Shown here: positions 35,343 to 43,615 of the stretch, piece by piece
Position numbering within the stretch: the stretch's first letter is position 1
Layout: the number at the start of each line of letters is the position of its first letter
Source of the DNA: Phenylobacterium immobile (ATCC 35973)
GTDB taxonomy: Bacteria; Pseudomonadota; Alphaproteobacteria; Caulobacterales; Caulobacteraceae
Direction of reading: 5' to 3'
Assembly (NCBI RefSeq): GCF_001375595.1
Contig: NZ_CVJQ01000001.1
Span: forward strand, 806,001 to 870,000
DNA length: 64,000 bases
Notes under the pieces: generated by a model
What the model was told of the DNA's origin: nothing
Seen by the model: only the letters and a program-made list of their open reading frames with translations
Database searches by the model: none
Position numbers and translations under genes: made by a program

Positions 35343-36110
35343 ATGGACCGGCTCGTTGGGAAGGTCGCGGCGATCACGGGGGCCGCCGTCGGGCTCGGGC
35401 GGGCCACGGCGATCCGAATGGCGGAGGAGGGCGCTGCGGTGGCTATCCTCGACACCAATGAAGCGGACGGTCAGGCGCTGGCCACCGAAATATGCTCTCA
35501 GGGCGCACAGGCGCGGTTCTGGCGCCTCAACGTTTCCATAGAGGCCGACGTCTCGCGTGTCCTCAATGAGGTCGTTGACGGCTTTGGTCATCTGGATGTG
35601 CTCGTCAACAACGCCGGGGTGGTCGGGGCCAATAAGCCGACGGACCAGCTGACGGAGGCGGAGTGGGATTTCGTCCAGAACATCAACGTGAAAGGCGTGT
35701 TTTTCGCCACCAAGCACGCGATCGGCCATCTGCGACGCGCCGGCGGCGGCAGCATCATCAACCTGAGCTCGATCTACGGGTTGGTGAGCGCCGCGGACGT
35801 GCCGCCGTACCATGCTTCAAAGGGCGCGGTCCGCCTGATGACAAAGACAGACGCCCTGTTGTACGCCGCGGACAAGATCCGAGTGAACTCGGTTCACCCG
35901 GGTTTCATCTGGACACCTATGGTCGAAGGTTTCCTTGCCGAACAAGGTGATGTGGACGCGGGCAAGCCCCTGGTCGCGCAGCTTCATCCCCTAGGCCATC
36001 TGGGTGAGCCGGACGACATCGCCTGGGGTTGCGTCTATCTGGCGTCCGATGAAGCGAAGTTCGTCACGGGATCAGAGCTCGTGATCGACGGGGGCTACAC
36101 TGCGCGATGA
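35343..36110 (+). CDS. Short-chain dehydrogenase/reductase
   Basis: A 255-aa SDR with the NAD(P) loop TGAAVGLGRATA near residue 13, NNAGVVGA near 88, catalytic Ser in NLSSIYG, then YHASKGA (Tyr and Lys), and the VNSVHPGFIWTPM tail of classical members. The substrate is unknown. It is the last gene in the fixK-fixL-fixJ-receiver line, with a TTGAC-CCGG-CTCAA element in the receiver gene end upstream. AAGCATCGGGAG precedes the ATG. Confidence 0.9.
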   Translation: MDRLVGKVAAITGAAVGLGRATAIRMAEEGAAVAILDTNEADGQALATEICSQGAQARFWRLNVSIEADVSRVLNEVVDGFGHLDVLVNNAGVVGANKPTDQLTEAEWDFVQNINVKGVFFATKHAIGHLRRAGGGSIINLSSIYGLVSAADVPPYHASKGAVRLMTKTDALLYAADKIRVNSVHPGFIWTPMVEGFLAEQGDVDAGKPLVAQLHPLGHLGEPDDIAWGCVYLASDEAKFVTGSELVIDGGYTAR

Positions 36111-36157
36111 CGCCGGCCAATGCCTGCAGACGTCGCTCAACGCGAGCCGCGGCGCCT

Positions 36158-36967
36158 TCACGGTGCATCATGGGCGTGCGGGCTAACGGCCCTCCGCCAG
36201 GCCGGCGCGGCGTAGGGCGCGACCCCGCCCGCTATCAACCCGGACCAGATCGTTTCGGGGCTGTCGGCGAACCGGATGAGTTCAAGGTCGTCGGGCCTGA
36301 CCATGCCGGCGGCCACCAGGCCCTCAAGATTGATGATCGATCGCCAATAGGCTTGGTCGACGAGAATAACGGGTATCGGCGGGGCCTTGTTCGTTTGCCG
36401 CAGGGTTAGGACCTCGAACAACTCGTCAAGGGTTCCAAAGCCTCCCGGAAAGACGACGAGCGCCGCGGCGCGCATCATGAAATGCATTTTGCGCATCGCG
36501 AAGTAGTGGAAGTTGAAGCAAAGCGCGGGGGTGACGTAGGCGTTGGGTTCTTGAGCGGTCGGCAGGCTGATATTGAAGCCGACGGAGGGCGCGCGTGCAT
36601 CCCATGCGCCTCGGTTCGCCGCCTCCATTATTCCGCCGCCGCCGCCTGTCGCGATCACGTTCTGACGCGGCTGTCCTGCTGGCGCGAGTGCTCCGCCCCG
36701 GCGGGACACGAGCTCGGCGAAAGACTGCGCCAGACGGTATCGACGATCTTGTGAGGGCGTCGCCGCGCTGCCGAACACAACGATCGTTGAGGCGATCCGC
36801 GCTGCTTTGAGACTTTCTTCCGCTTTCTCGAACTCAAGCAAGAAGCGCACGCCGCGCATGTGATCGCTGAGGAGGAACTCCGGATCCAGCGCTGCGAGGC
36901 GGTAAGTCGCCGATTCAATTTGCGCCGCGTTCCGTGCGCGAGGCGCAGTCGCAGGGACGCCGCCCAT
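36158..36967 (-). CDS. LOG-family protein (TIGR00730 type)
   Basis: A 269-aa Rossmann-fold protein of the LOG family, known to release cytokinin-like or purine bases from riboside monophosphates. The motif PGGFGTLDELFEVLTLRQT near residue 180 and GGGGGIMEAANRGA near 113 are diagnostic. It has an N-terminal extension of about 60 residues. In bacteria the physiological role is often nucleotide salvage. It is four bases downstream of the 82-aa gene and transcribed from it. Confidence 0.88.
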   Translation of the reverse strand: MGGVPATAPRARNAAQIESATYRLAALDPEFLLSDHMRGVRFLLEFEKAEESLKAARIASTIVVFGSAATPSQDRRYRLAQSFAELVSRRGGALAPAGQPRQNVIATGGGGGIMEAANRGAWDARAPSVGFNISLPTAQEPNAYVTPALCFNFHYFAMRKMHFMMRAAALVVFPGGFGTLDELFEVLTLRQTNKAPPIPVILVDQAYWRSIINLEGLVAAGMVRPDDLELIRFADSPETIWSGLIAGGVAPYAAPAWRRAVSPHAHDAP

Positions 36968-36971
36968 GGTC

Positions 36972-37220
36972 CTAGTGATGCTCCGGGCTCAGGCGGCTTG
37001 GCGCGGCGCCGGCGGGCAGACCGTAGGCCCTGGTCTCCGCAGGAAGGCGCATCGCCGTACGCACGGCGTCATGCATCGACGAGAACCGCGTAGCGCCGCC
37101 CGGATCGTCGATCCATTGCAGTCCGCGATCAGTCCTTCTCAAATAGAGCTCACAGGCGCGGGCGTAGCTGGTCTTGGCGACGATGGCGGGCCGGATATCG
37201 AGCGGCGGCGTGTTGATCAT
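36972..37220 (-). CDS. 82-aa hypothetical protein before LOG gene
   Basis: A small soluble protein (MINTPPLDIRPAIVAKTSYA, then YLRRTDRGLQW and a C-terminus rich in Ala, Pro and His). The ATG at 37220 follows GGAGG; an ATG four codons upstream is the alternative. It is separated from the LOG gene by four bases, so the two are one transcript. No family is recognised and no membrane segment or motif stands out. Confidence 0.6.
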   Translation of the reverse strand: MINTPPLDIRPAIVAKTSYARACELYLRRTDRGLQWIDDPGGATRFSSMHDAVRTAMRLPAETRAYGLPAGAAPSRLSPEHH

Positions 37221-37524
37221 GGTGTCCTCCATGATCGCGATAAGGCGGCCGGCAGGTCGAACACGCCATTTCGGAGCTTCGCCTAAGTAGCGCTCCGGAT
37301 GCGAGCAGCAGGCATTACAGCGTCACGGTGGAAACAGTGCGAAGCCGTAGCGTGGCAATGGGTAGTCTCGCTTCCGGCGTCGGCGTGAGGCTCACGCCCT
37401 GCGATCGACCTAGCGCGCAGCCCGGCCCGATGCTCGATTTCAAACATTCCCTACTGATTTTGAGCAAAGTCAAAGCTCTCTTGAGCGGAAAATCCATGAT
37501 ATGGTTTCCTAGAGGAGTTGGATA
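37221..37524. other. Intergenic region with promoter signals
   Basis: About 300 bases between divergent genes. The only clear element is a FixK-type box at 37460-37473; I see no ORF with coding character in the rest. Confidence 0.5.
37460..37473 (+). promoter_or_regulatory. FixK-type box 6
   Basis: TTGAGCAAAGTCAA matches the TTGA-N6-TCAA core. The centre is 58 bases from the ATG at 37525, giving a transcript start near 37508 if used in the -41.5 manner. Confidence 0.5.
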
Positions 37525-38124
37525 ATGGATCTCTTGGATTCGTTTCAAGGAATAGCGTTACTTATCCTGTTCATGCTCATGGCCCTGGGCGGCCTCTGGT
37601 TGCTCGACACTGCGGGGCCGCGAAGGGATAGTTCTGACCGGACGCAGGAAGTGAGCGATGATCCGGGTGCTTGGAAGGATATCGAGCGCACGATCGAACA
37701 CTATCGCGTTGCGGAACCTGAAGAGGGCGGTGGCCGAAGCGCCCAAGCCAACTTCGAAAAGGACGCGCGAACGAAGCTCGATCCTCTCCTCGACCGTATC
37801 GTCGAGCGGGCTCTGGCGGAGGGGCACCATGGTTTTGTGCGCCGCGAAGAGGACGAAGCGGGTGTGCGCTATCGGCTCGAGATCCGGCGATCCGATCATG
37901 CGGCAGGTCAACCTGCGCCCTACATGACCTTCGCCGCGGGCAAGGATCGGGACATCGCCGTCGTGTGGGGTGGGGACTTCCCCGGTCCTGTCGATGAAAA
38001 TGGGCATCACACCGAGATCGACTGGTTTGAGATCAACTGGCGCGACCTCGACAAGGAGGTCTTGAAATTCATGAAGCGGGTTTTCAAGACCAATCCGGGG
38101 GTCCGCTCTGGGCTGCGGACATAG
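37525..38124 (+). CDS. Membrane-anchored hypothetical protein
   Basis: A 199-aa protein with an N-terminal transmembrane helix (about residues 9-28, ALLILFMLMALGGLWLL) and a soluble domain over about 40-190 with alternating strands (YRLEIRR, YMTFAAGKDRDIAVVWGGDF). I do not recognise a family. The start is supported by GGAG at 37515. The FixK-type box upstream suggests low-oxygen expression. The domain may face the cytosol or periplasm; this cannot be settled here. Confidence 0.7.
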   Translation: MDLLDSFQGIALLILFMLMALGGLWLLDTAGPRRDSSDRTQEVSDDPGAWKDIERTIEHYRVAEPEEGGGRSAQANFEKDARTKLDPLLDRIVERALAEGHHGFVRREEDEAGVRYRLEIRRSDHAAGQPAPYMTFAAGKDRDIAVVWGGDFPGPVDENGHHTEIDWFEINWRDLDKEVLKFMKRVFKTNPGVRSGLRT

Positions 38125-38285
38125 TGCGATCCGAAGGGCCGTCCGAGGTCAGTCGCTAGCCCCCCCCCAGGGGGCCACGGGCAGCCTCCGCCTTGCGGAA
38201 GCCGCCGGCCAGCTCGGCGATCTGCTTTGCGGCGGATCAACGACCAACGCTCGCCAAACCTCTAGCCTTGGCGCTGGAGGCGACC

Positions 38286-38756
38286 ATGAACGAAACTGAT
38301 CCTAAATCGGAGATCCTCGCCCTGCTCGACGAGAACAGGGTGATGAGCCTGGCCACTTTACGTCCCGACGGCTGGCCGCAAAATACGATGGTCGGGTACG
38401 TGAATGATGACCTGGCGATCTATTTCGCGGTGGCGAGAAGCAGCCAGAAGTTTTCCAACCTCAGCCACGACGCCCGGGCTTCGATCGCGATCGGCCGCGA
38501 TGCACCGAACCAGATCCGGGGGCTCTCGATGGCCGTACGGATCGCTGAGGTGACGAGCTTCGAGGAGATCCAGCGGCTCAATCAACGCCTGCACGCCCGG
38601 TATCCGGAGCAGGCCGTCTTCGCCCCTCGCGAGGCCTCAGCCGTTATCCTGAAGGCGACCCCTGCGCTCATCTCGATTATCGATCTGTCCAAAGGCCCTG
38701 GGTCGCCCCGACTGGTGTCGGTGCAGACCGATGTCACGGTCCGGCCAGTCGTCTGA
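38286..38756 (+). CDS. Pyridoxamine-5'-phosphate-oxidase-fold protein
   Basis: A 156-aa flavin-binding split-barrel protein of the PPOX/FMN-binding type: RVMSLATLRPDGWPQNTMVGY near residue 18 and IYFAVARSSQKFSNLSHDARASIAIG near 44 form the FMN-binding core. Such proteins bind FMN, F420 or haem and may be reductases. GGAGG precedes the ATG. A weak TTGCG-N4-ATCAA element lies upstream and a nine-C run sits at 38160-38168. Confidence 0.88.
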   Translation: MNETDPKSEILALLDENRVMSLATLRPDGWPQNTMVGYVNDDLAIYFAVARSSQKFSNLSHDARASIAIGRDAPNQIRGLSMAVRIAEVTSFEEIQRLNQRLHARYPEQAVFAPREASAVILKATPALISIIDLSKGPGSPRLVSVQTDVTVRPVV

Positions 38757-38788
38757 GCGTTTGGTCGTTTTCTGAGGCGCACAAGAAA

Positions 38789-38815
38789 GGGCCGAGCTCA
38801 GCTCGGCCCCCGCCA
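38789..38815 (-). terminator. Terminator of the usp gene
   Basis: GGGCCGAGCT-C-AGCTCGGCCC palindrome (38789-38809), followed on the minus strand by TTTCTT, just after the usp stop. A good Rho-independent terminator for that strand. Confidence 0.65.
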
Positions 38816-38830
38816 TGGTTTGATTGTGGA

Positions 38831-39697
38831 TCAGTGGCTGAACAGAACGAAGCAGGGCGGCTCGTGTAGCAGCGCGCGTGTCACCCCGCCCAACATCCAT
38901 TCCTTCGCGCGACTGTGGCCGTAGGCGCCAGCCACGATCAGATCGGCGCCGTTCGCCTCGACGGCGGCGCACAGCAGTTCCGGAACATCCTGTTCACGGC
39001 CGTGAATGATGGCGCCCCGCGCGCAGACGCCGTGACGGCCCAATGCGGCGGCGACGTCATTGGTGGCAAGTACCGCAGCTTCGTTCCCATCCTTTGGGCA
39101 GATGGCCTGCACGACAACATCGTCCGCTTGTTTCAGGAACGGCATGGCGTCGGCGACGGCCCTGCGCGCCTCGCGCGTGTCTTTCCAGGCGATCACGACC
39201 GTCTTTCCGTGCAGCCGCCGAGTGGCGTTGGGCACGATCAACACCGGTCGGCCAGCCTCGACGATCAGCTCGGCGGGGTCGACGGAGCGCACTGCGCCGT
39301 TTTGGGCCCGAGCGCTCGCCACGATCAAGTCAGCGGCGCGGCTCGCTCTCGCGACAGCGCGGGTGGGGTAGTCCTGGAATGATCTCCACTCCAGGTCGGC
39401 GCCGGCGGCGTCCCTGCGGAAAGCATGCTCGGCCTGCGCGAGATCTGCGTTGACCTGCTCCTGCAGCAGCGAAATCCAATCGCCTGCCGGACCGGCCATC
39501 GGGTCTGTCATCATCACCGGCTCAAAGGTCTCTGCGCCGACGCCGATCAGGCGCGCATTCAATGACCGCGCGAGGGTGGCCGCGATTTCGATGCGGTGGC
39601 TGGACTGCAGTCCAGGCTCTGCGTGCGTGAGGATGCTGCTGAATCCGGCGACCCGGGCATGGCCGGCGGACTCCTTTAACGGCTCGCTGATGAACAT
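38831..39697 (-). CDS. Universal stress protein with two Usp domains
   Basis: A 288-aa protein of two UspA-like halves. The second half carries the ATP-binding signature GAYGHSRAKEWMLGGVTRALL (GxxGHxR then Gx9GS/T pattern) near residues 257-277. The first half, near SILTHAEPGLQSSHRIEIAATLA, is diverged. Proteins of this kind are induced in stasis, stress or low oxygen. An AGGAAGG site precedes the ATG at a slightly long distance. A FixJ-like motif lies about 90 bases upstream. Confidence 0.9.
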   Translation of the reverse strand: MFISEPLKESAGHARVAGFSSILTHAEPGLQSSHRIEIAATLARSLNARLIGVGAETFEPVMMTDPMAGPAGDWISLLQEQVNADLAQAEHAFRRDAAGADLEWRSFQDYPTRAVARASRAADLIVASARAQNGAVRSVDPAELIVEAGRPVLIVPNATRRLHGKTVVIAWKDTREARRAVADAMPFLKQADDVVVQAICPKDGNEAAVLATNDVAAALGRHGVCARGAIIHGREQDVPELLCAAVEANGADLIVAGAYGHSRAKEWMLGGVTRALLHEPPCFVLFSH

Positions 39698-39763
39698 AGC
39701 GCTGGTCCTTCCTGGCCGCTGGCCATGAGTTCTTCGATGCTCAGGTGATAGTCAGCGATGGGG

Positions 39764-39803
39764 CGCATCGAAATTCCGGTGCGCGCTCTACGTAGCTATA
39801 CGG
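39764..39803 (-). promoter_or_regulatory. FixJ-type promoter motif before usp
   Basis: On the minus strand this reads CCGTATAGCTACGTAGAG, then continues with an ACCGGAATT block. It matches the motif before fixK (31611-31650) at 28 of 40 positions, 26 of the first 31. The core CTACGTAG is at 39788-39795. Confidence 0.6.
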
Positions 39804-39937
39804 ATGCTACAGCTAACAGCGGACCGCGCCGGAGCTCGACGGAGGCCCACGGCCCTTGGCCAAGACCCTTGTCGTCGGTCGCCCGGGGGCGCCCTTTGAA
39901 TGACCGCGTCGGCCTTATGCGGAAAGCTCGAGGGTGA

Positions 39938-40027
<90 letters not shown>

Positions 40028-40124
40028 AAAGGTCACGTCAGGGACTTCGAGAGGCCCTGCTGAGCGAAGGCGCGGAACCTACTCATCCGCATGCCCCTCT
40101 GCAAGGGGCGGATTGTGCGTGTCT

Positions 40125-40772
40125 TCAAGCGCCGGGCGTATCGCCGGCGTGGCGCGGTTGCAAGGCGGCGGCTTCGGCGGCGCGGGCGGTGATGGCGGCC
40201 CAGTCCTTGGCGCGCAAGAGGTTGGCGGGCGCCACCCAACTGCCGCCCACGCAAGCGACGTTTGCAAGCGCCAGATAGTCGGGCGCGTTTGCTGGCGTGA
40301 CGCCGCCGGTGGGGCAGAATTTCACCTGCTGGAAAGGGCTCTCGAAGGCCTTGATGGCCTTGGCGCCGCCGGCGACGTCGGCGGGGAACAGCTTGAAGCG
40401 GCGAAAGCCCTGGGCGATGCCCGCGATCAGTTCGGTGCCGGTGGCCACGGCGGGCAGGCGCGCGACGGGGCCGTCTTCGGCGCGTTCGCCCTCGATGAGG
40501 CCGGGACTGACGATGAACTTGGCGCCGGCCTCGGCGCAGGCGCGCAGGTCCTCATGGTTGATGGCGGTGCCGGCGCCGACGACCGCGCCCTCGACCTCCC
40601 CGGCGATGCGGGCGATGCAATCCAGCGCCACGGGGGTGCGCAAGGTGACCTCCAGGGCGAAGAGGCCGCCGGCCACCAGGGCGCGGGCGAGCGGTACGGC
40701 GTCAGCGGAGTCCTCGATGATGAGCACCGGAATGACGGGGGCCAACCCCATGATGTCCTCGATCTTCATCAT
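40125..40772 (-). CDS. eda: 2-dehydro-3-deoxy-phosphogluconate aldolase
   Basis: A 215-aa KDPG aldolase, the last step of the Entner-Doudoroff pathway, splitting KDPG to pyruvate and glyceraldehyde-3-phosphate. The Schiff-base lysine is in FKLFPADVAGG, the catalytic Glu in LEVTLRTP, and FCPTGGVT binds phosphate. Two ATG codons stand next to each other at the start; the first overlaps the glk stop by one base. It is the last gene of the pgl-edd-glk-eda operon. Confidence 0.93.
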   Translation of the reverse strand: MMKIEDIMGLAPVIPVLIIEDSADAVPLARALVAGGLFALEVTLRTPVALDCIARIAGEVEGAVVGAGTAINHEDLRACAEAGAKFIVSPGLIEGERAEDGPVARLPAVATGTELIAGIAQGFRRFKLFPADVAGGAKAIKAFESPFQQVKFCPTGGVTPANAPDYLALANVACVGGSWVAPANLLRAKDWAAITARAAEAAALQPRHAGDTPGA

Positions 40773-41743
40773 CAGATCAGGCGTCCCATCTGCATCAGTT
40801 CGCGCGCCGCGCCGGTGATGGCGGGGTAAGGGGTCTGGACGAGGAAGGTCGGGATGGGCGACACGAAATCGGAGAGACGACCCTTGTCCTCGAACCGCCG
40901 GCGGAAAGCGCCGCCGTTCAATCGCGCGAACATGCGCGGGGCGATGCCGCCGGAGACATAGACGCCGCCTCGCGCGCCGAAAGCGAGCGCCAGATCACCG
41001 GCCACGGCGCCCAGCACGCCGCAGAAGACGTCAAGCGCCTGACTCGCGATCGGATCGCCCGCCTCGCCGGCCGCAAACACCGCCGGCGGATCGGCGGCTG
41101 TCGCGGGGGCGCCTGCGATGTCGCAAAGCACGCGGTAGAGATCGTAGAGGCCGGGGCCAGAAAGCACGCGCTCCACCGATACGCGTCCAAAACGCCGCAT
41201 CAGCGCCTCCAGCACCTTGCATTCCACCTCATTGGTCGGAGCGAACGCCATGTGGCCGCCCTCGGTGGATATGGCGATGTCGCCGCGCTCGCTGCGCGCC
41301 AAACCGGCGACGCCGAAGCCGGTTCCCGCGCCCAGGACGACGAGCGGCTGGTTCTCGGCTGCCTTCAGGACCGGTCCGATGGGCCTCAGTTCATCGGGCT
41401 CCAGCCGGGGACAGGCCAGCGCCTGGGCGGCGAAGTCATTGATCAGGCGGACCGCCTCGAACTCGAACTGCCCCATGAGGTCGCATTCGGTCACCGTCCA
41501 GTCGAGGTTGGTGAACTCGATCTCGCCGTCCGCCACCGGGCCGGCGACGGCCAGGACCGCTCGCGAAAGCCGCCTGCCGCCGATGGTGGTGTTCAAGTAG
41601 TCCTCAATCACGGCCGACAGGCTCGAGTAGTCGGCCGACGGAAAGACCTTGGGGTGTCGAACGTGACCCTTCTCGTCGACCAGGGCCAGCCGCGCATTGG
41701 TGCCGCCGACATCGCCGACGAGGCCGAGATAAGCGATCTTCAC
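40772..41743 (-). CDS. glk: Glucokinase
   Basis: A 323-aa glucokinase of the bacterial ROK/Glk type. The phosphate loop is DVGGTNARLALVD near residue 11, and the glucose-side segments NDFAAQA, VLGAGTGFG and EGGHMAF are characteristic. It phosphorylates free glucose with ATP, feeding the pathway encoded by the other operon genes. It lies ten bases after edd and overlaps eda by one base. Confidence 0.92.
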   Translation of the reverse strand: MKIAYLGLVGDVGGTNARLALVDEKGHVRHPKVFPSADYSSLSAVIEDYLNTTIGGRRLSRAVLAVAGPVADGEIEFTNLDWTVTECDLMGQFEFEAVRLINDFAAQALACPRLEPDELRPIGPVLKAAENQPLVVLGAGTGFGVAGLARSERGDIAISTEGGHMAFAPTNEVECKVLEALMRRFGRVSVERVLSGPGLYDLYRVLCDIAGAPATAADPPAVFAAGEAGDPIASQALDVFCGVLGAVAGDLALAFGARGGVYVSGGIAPRMFARLNGGAFRRRFEDKGRLSDFVSPIPTFLVQTPYPAITGAARELMQMGRLI

Positions 41744-41753
41744 GCCCGAGCCC

Positions 41754-43571
41754 TCACGCCGCGTCTTCGAACAGGGTGCAGGCGCCGGCGTCCGCCGGGC
41801 TTGCCGCGCGCCGCATCCAGCCGAACAGTTCGCGGCCGAAGCCTGAGGCCGATCGGACGGGCGACGCAGCCTCGCGAGCCGCCAACTCGGCCGGGTCGAC
41901 GCGGACCAGCAGTTCGCCGGTCTCGGCGTCGAGACGGACGATATCGCCAGTTCGGATCTTGGCCAGGGCGCCGCCGGCCGCCGCTTCAGGCGTCACGTGA
42001 ATGGCGGCCGGCACCTTGCCCGACGCCCCCGACATCCGGCCGTCGGTGACCAGAGCCACCTTGAAGCCGCGGTCCATCAGCACACCTAGCGGCGGGGTTA
42101 GGTTGTGCAGTTCGGGCATCCCGTTTGCGCGCGGCCCTTGGTGGCGGACAACCGCGACGAAATCGCGGTCGAGTTCGCCCTTCCGGAAGGCTTCCTGCAG
42201 CTCTTCCTGGCTTTCGAAGACGATGGCCGGCGCCTCGACGGCCAGGTTGGCGGTCTTCACCGCCGAGGTCTTCATCACCGCGCGACCGAGGGGACCGGTC
42301 AGCAGGCGGATGCCGCCCTCATGCTGGAAGGGGTCGTTCACCGGCCGCAGGATGTCGAAGTTCAGGCTGGTCCTGGGGCCTTCGCGCCAGACCAGCTTGC
42401 CGGCCTCGTCCAGGAAGGGCTCGGTCTGGAACCGGCGCAGGCCTGCGCCGGCGACGGTGACCACGTCGTCGTGTGCGAGGCCGGCGTCGAGCAGCTCGCG
42501 CACGACGAAAGCCATGCCGCCGGCGGCGTGGAAGGCGTTCACATCCTCAGAGCCGTTCGGGTAGACCCGCGCGATCAGCGGCGTGACCTTCGACAGATCG
42601 TCGAAGTCTTCCCAGGTGATCAGCACGCCCGCCGCCCGCGCCATGGCGACCAGATGCAGCGTGTGGTTGGTCGAACCGCCGGTGGCCAGCAGGCCAGCGA
42701 TGGCGTTGACGATCGATTTCTCGCCGACCACAGCCGACATCGGAGCATAGGCGTTGCTTCCGTCGCGGATCTCGATGGCGCGCTTTGGCGCGGCGGCCAC
42801 AAGGGCGTCGCGAAGCGGCGTGTTGGGCGTCACGAACGCCGAACCCGGCAGGTGCAGGCCCATCATCTCCATCATCATCTGGTTGGAGTTGGCGGTGCCG
42901 TAGAAGGTGCAGGTGCCGGGTCCGTGGTAGGACTTCATCTCGGAGTCCAGCAGTTCCTCGCGAGTCGCCAACCCTTGTGCGAACAGACCCCGCACCCGCG
43001 CCTTCTCGGAATTGGAGATGCCGCTGGTCATCGGGCCTGCGGGCACGAAGATCACCGGGAGGTGGCCGAAGGCGAGCGCGCCGATGGTCAGGCCGGGCAC
43101 GATCTTGTCGCAGATCCCCAGCATCAGGGCCGCGTCGAAGGCGTCGTGGGTGAGCGCGACCGCCGTCGACATGGCGATCACGTCGCGGGAGAACAACGAC
43201 AGCTCCATCCCCGGCTGACCTTGCGTCACCCCATCGCACATGGCCGGGGTGCCGCCCGCATATTGCGCCGTCCCGCCGACCTCCCGCGCAGCCGCCTTGA
43301 TGATGTCGGGATAGCGCTCCAGCGGCTGATGGGCCGAGAGCATGTCGTTATAGGCCGAGACGATGCCGACGTTCGGTGCGGTTGGGTTGCGCAGGGTCTG
43401 TTTATCGCCGTCGGGCGAGGCGGCGAAGGCGTGAGCCCAGTTCGCGCAGGACAGTTTCGACCGTCCCGGCTGGGCCGTGCGCGCGGCCTCCATCCGCTCG
43501 AGATAGTCCGCGCGGGCGTCGCGGCTTCGATCGATGATCCGTTGGGTGACCTCAGCCGTGACCGGATGCAT
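41754..43571 (-). CDS. edd: Phosphogluconate dehydratase
   Basis: A 605-aa enzyme of the IlvD/Edd family, converting 6-phosphogluconate to KDPG. Cluster-binding and active-site motifs include [19 protein letters not shown] near residue 105, [28 protein letters not shown] and the [16 protein letters not shown] block near 510. The [4Fe-4S] cluster is oxygen-sensitive in this family. The start is 45 bases from pgl on the same strand. Confidence 0.95.
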   Translation of the reverse strand: MHPVTAEVTQRIIDRSRDARADYLERMEAARTAQPGRSKLSCANWAHAFAASPDGDKQTLRNPTAPNVGIVSAYNDMLSAHQPLERYPDIIKAAAREVGGTAQYAGGTPAMCDGVTQGQPGMELSLFSRDVIAMSTAVALTHDAFDAALMLGICDKIVPGLTIGALAFGHLPVIFVPAGPMTSGISNSEKARVRGLFAQGLATREELLDSEMKSYHGPGTCTFYGTANSNQMMMEMMGLHLPGSAFVTPNTPLRDALVAAAPKRAIEIRDGSNAYAPMSAVVGEKSIVNAIAGLLATGGSTNHTLHLVAMARAAGVLITWEDFDDLSKVTPLIARVYPNGSEDVNAFHAAGGMAFVVRELLDAGLAHDDVVTVAGAGLRRFQTEPFLDEAGKLVWREGPRTSLNFDILRPVNDPFQHEGGIRLLTGPLGRAVMKTSAVKTANLAVEAPAIVFESQEELQEAFRKGELDRDFVAVVRHQGPRANGMPELHNLTPPLGVLMDRGFKVALVTDGRMSGASGKVPAAIHVTPEAAAGGALAKIRTGDIVRLDAETGELLVRVDPAELAAREAASPVRSASGFGRELFGWMRRAASPADAGACTLFEDAA

Positions 43572-43615
43572 GCAGCTCCACCTGTTCGCCGTTCAGAGCG
43601 GGAGCCGGGCCGACC

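Noticed and set aside
38160-38168. A run of nine C residues as a phase-variable tract
   Set aside because: It lies outside coding sequence upstream of the PPOX-fold gene and not between promoter elements I can identify, so a switching role is not supported. It could also be a sequencing weak spot.
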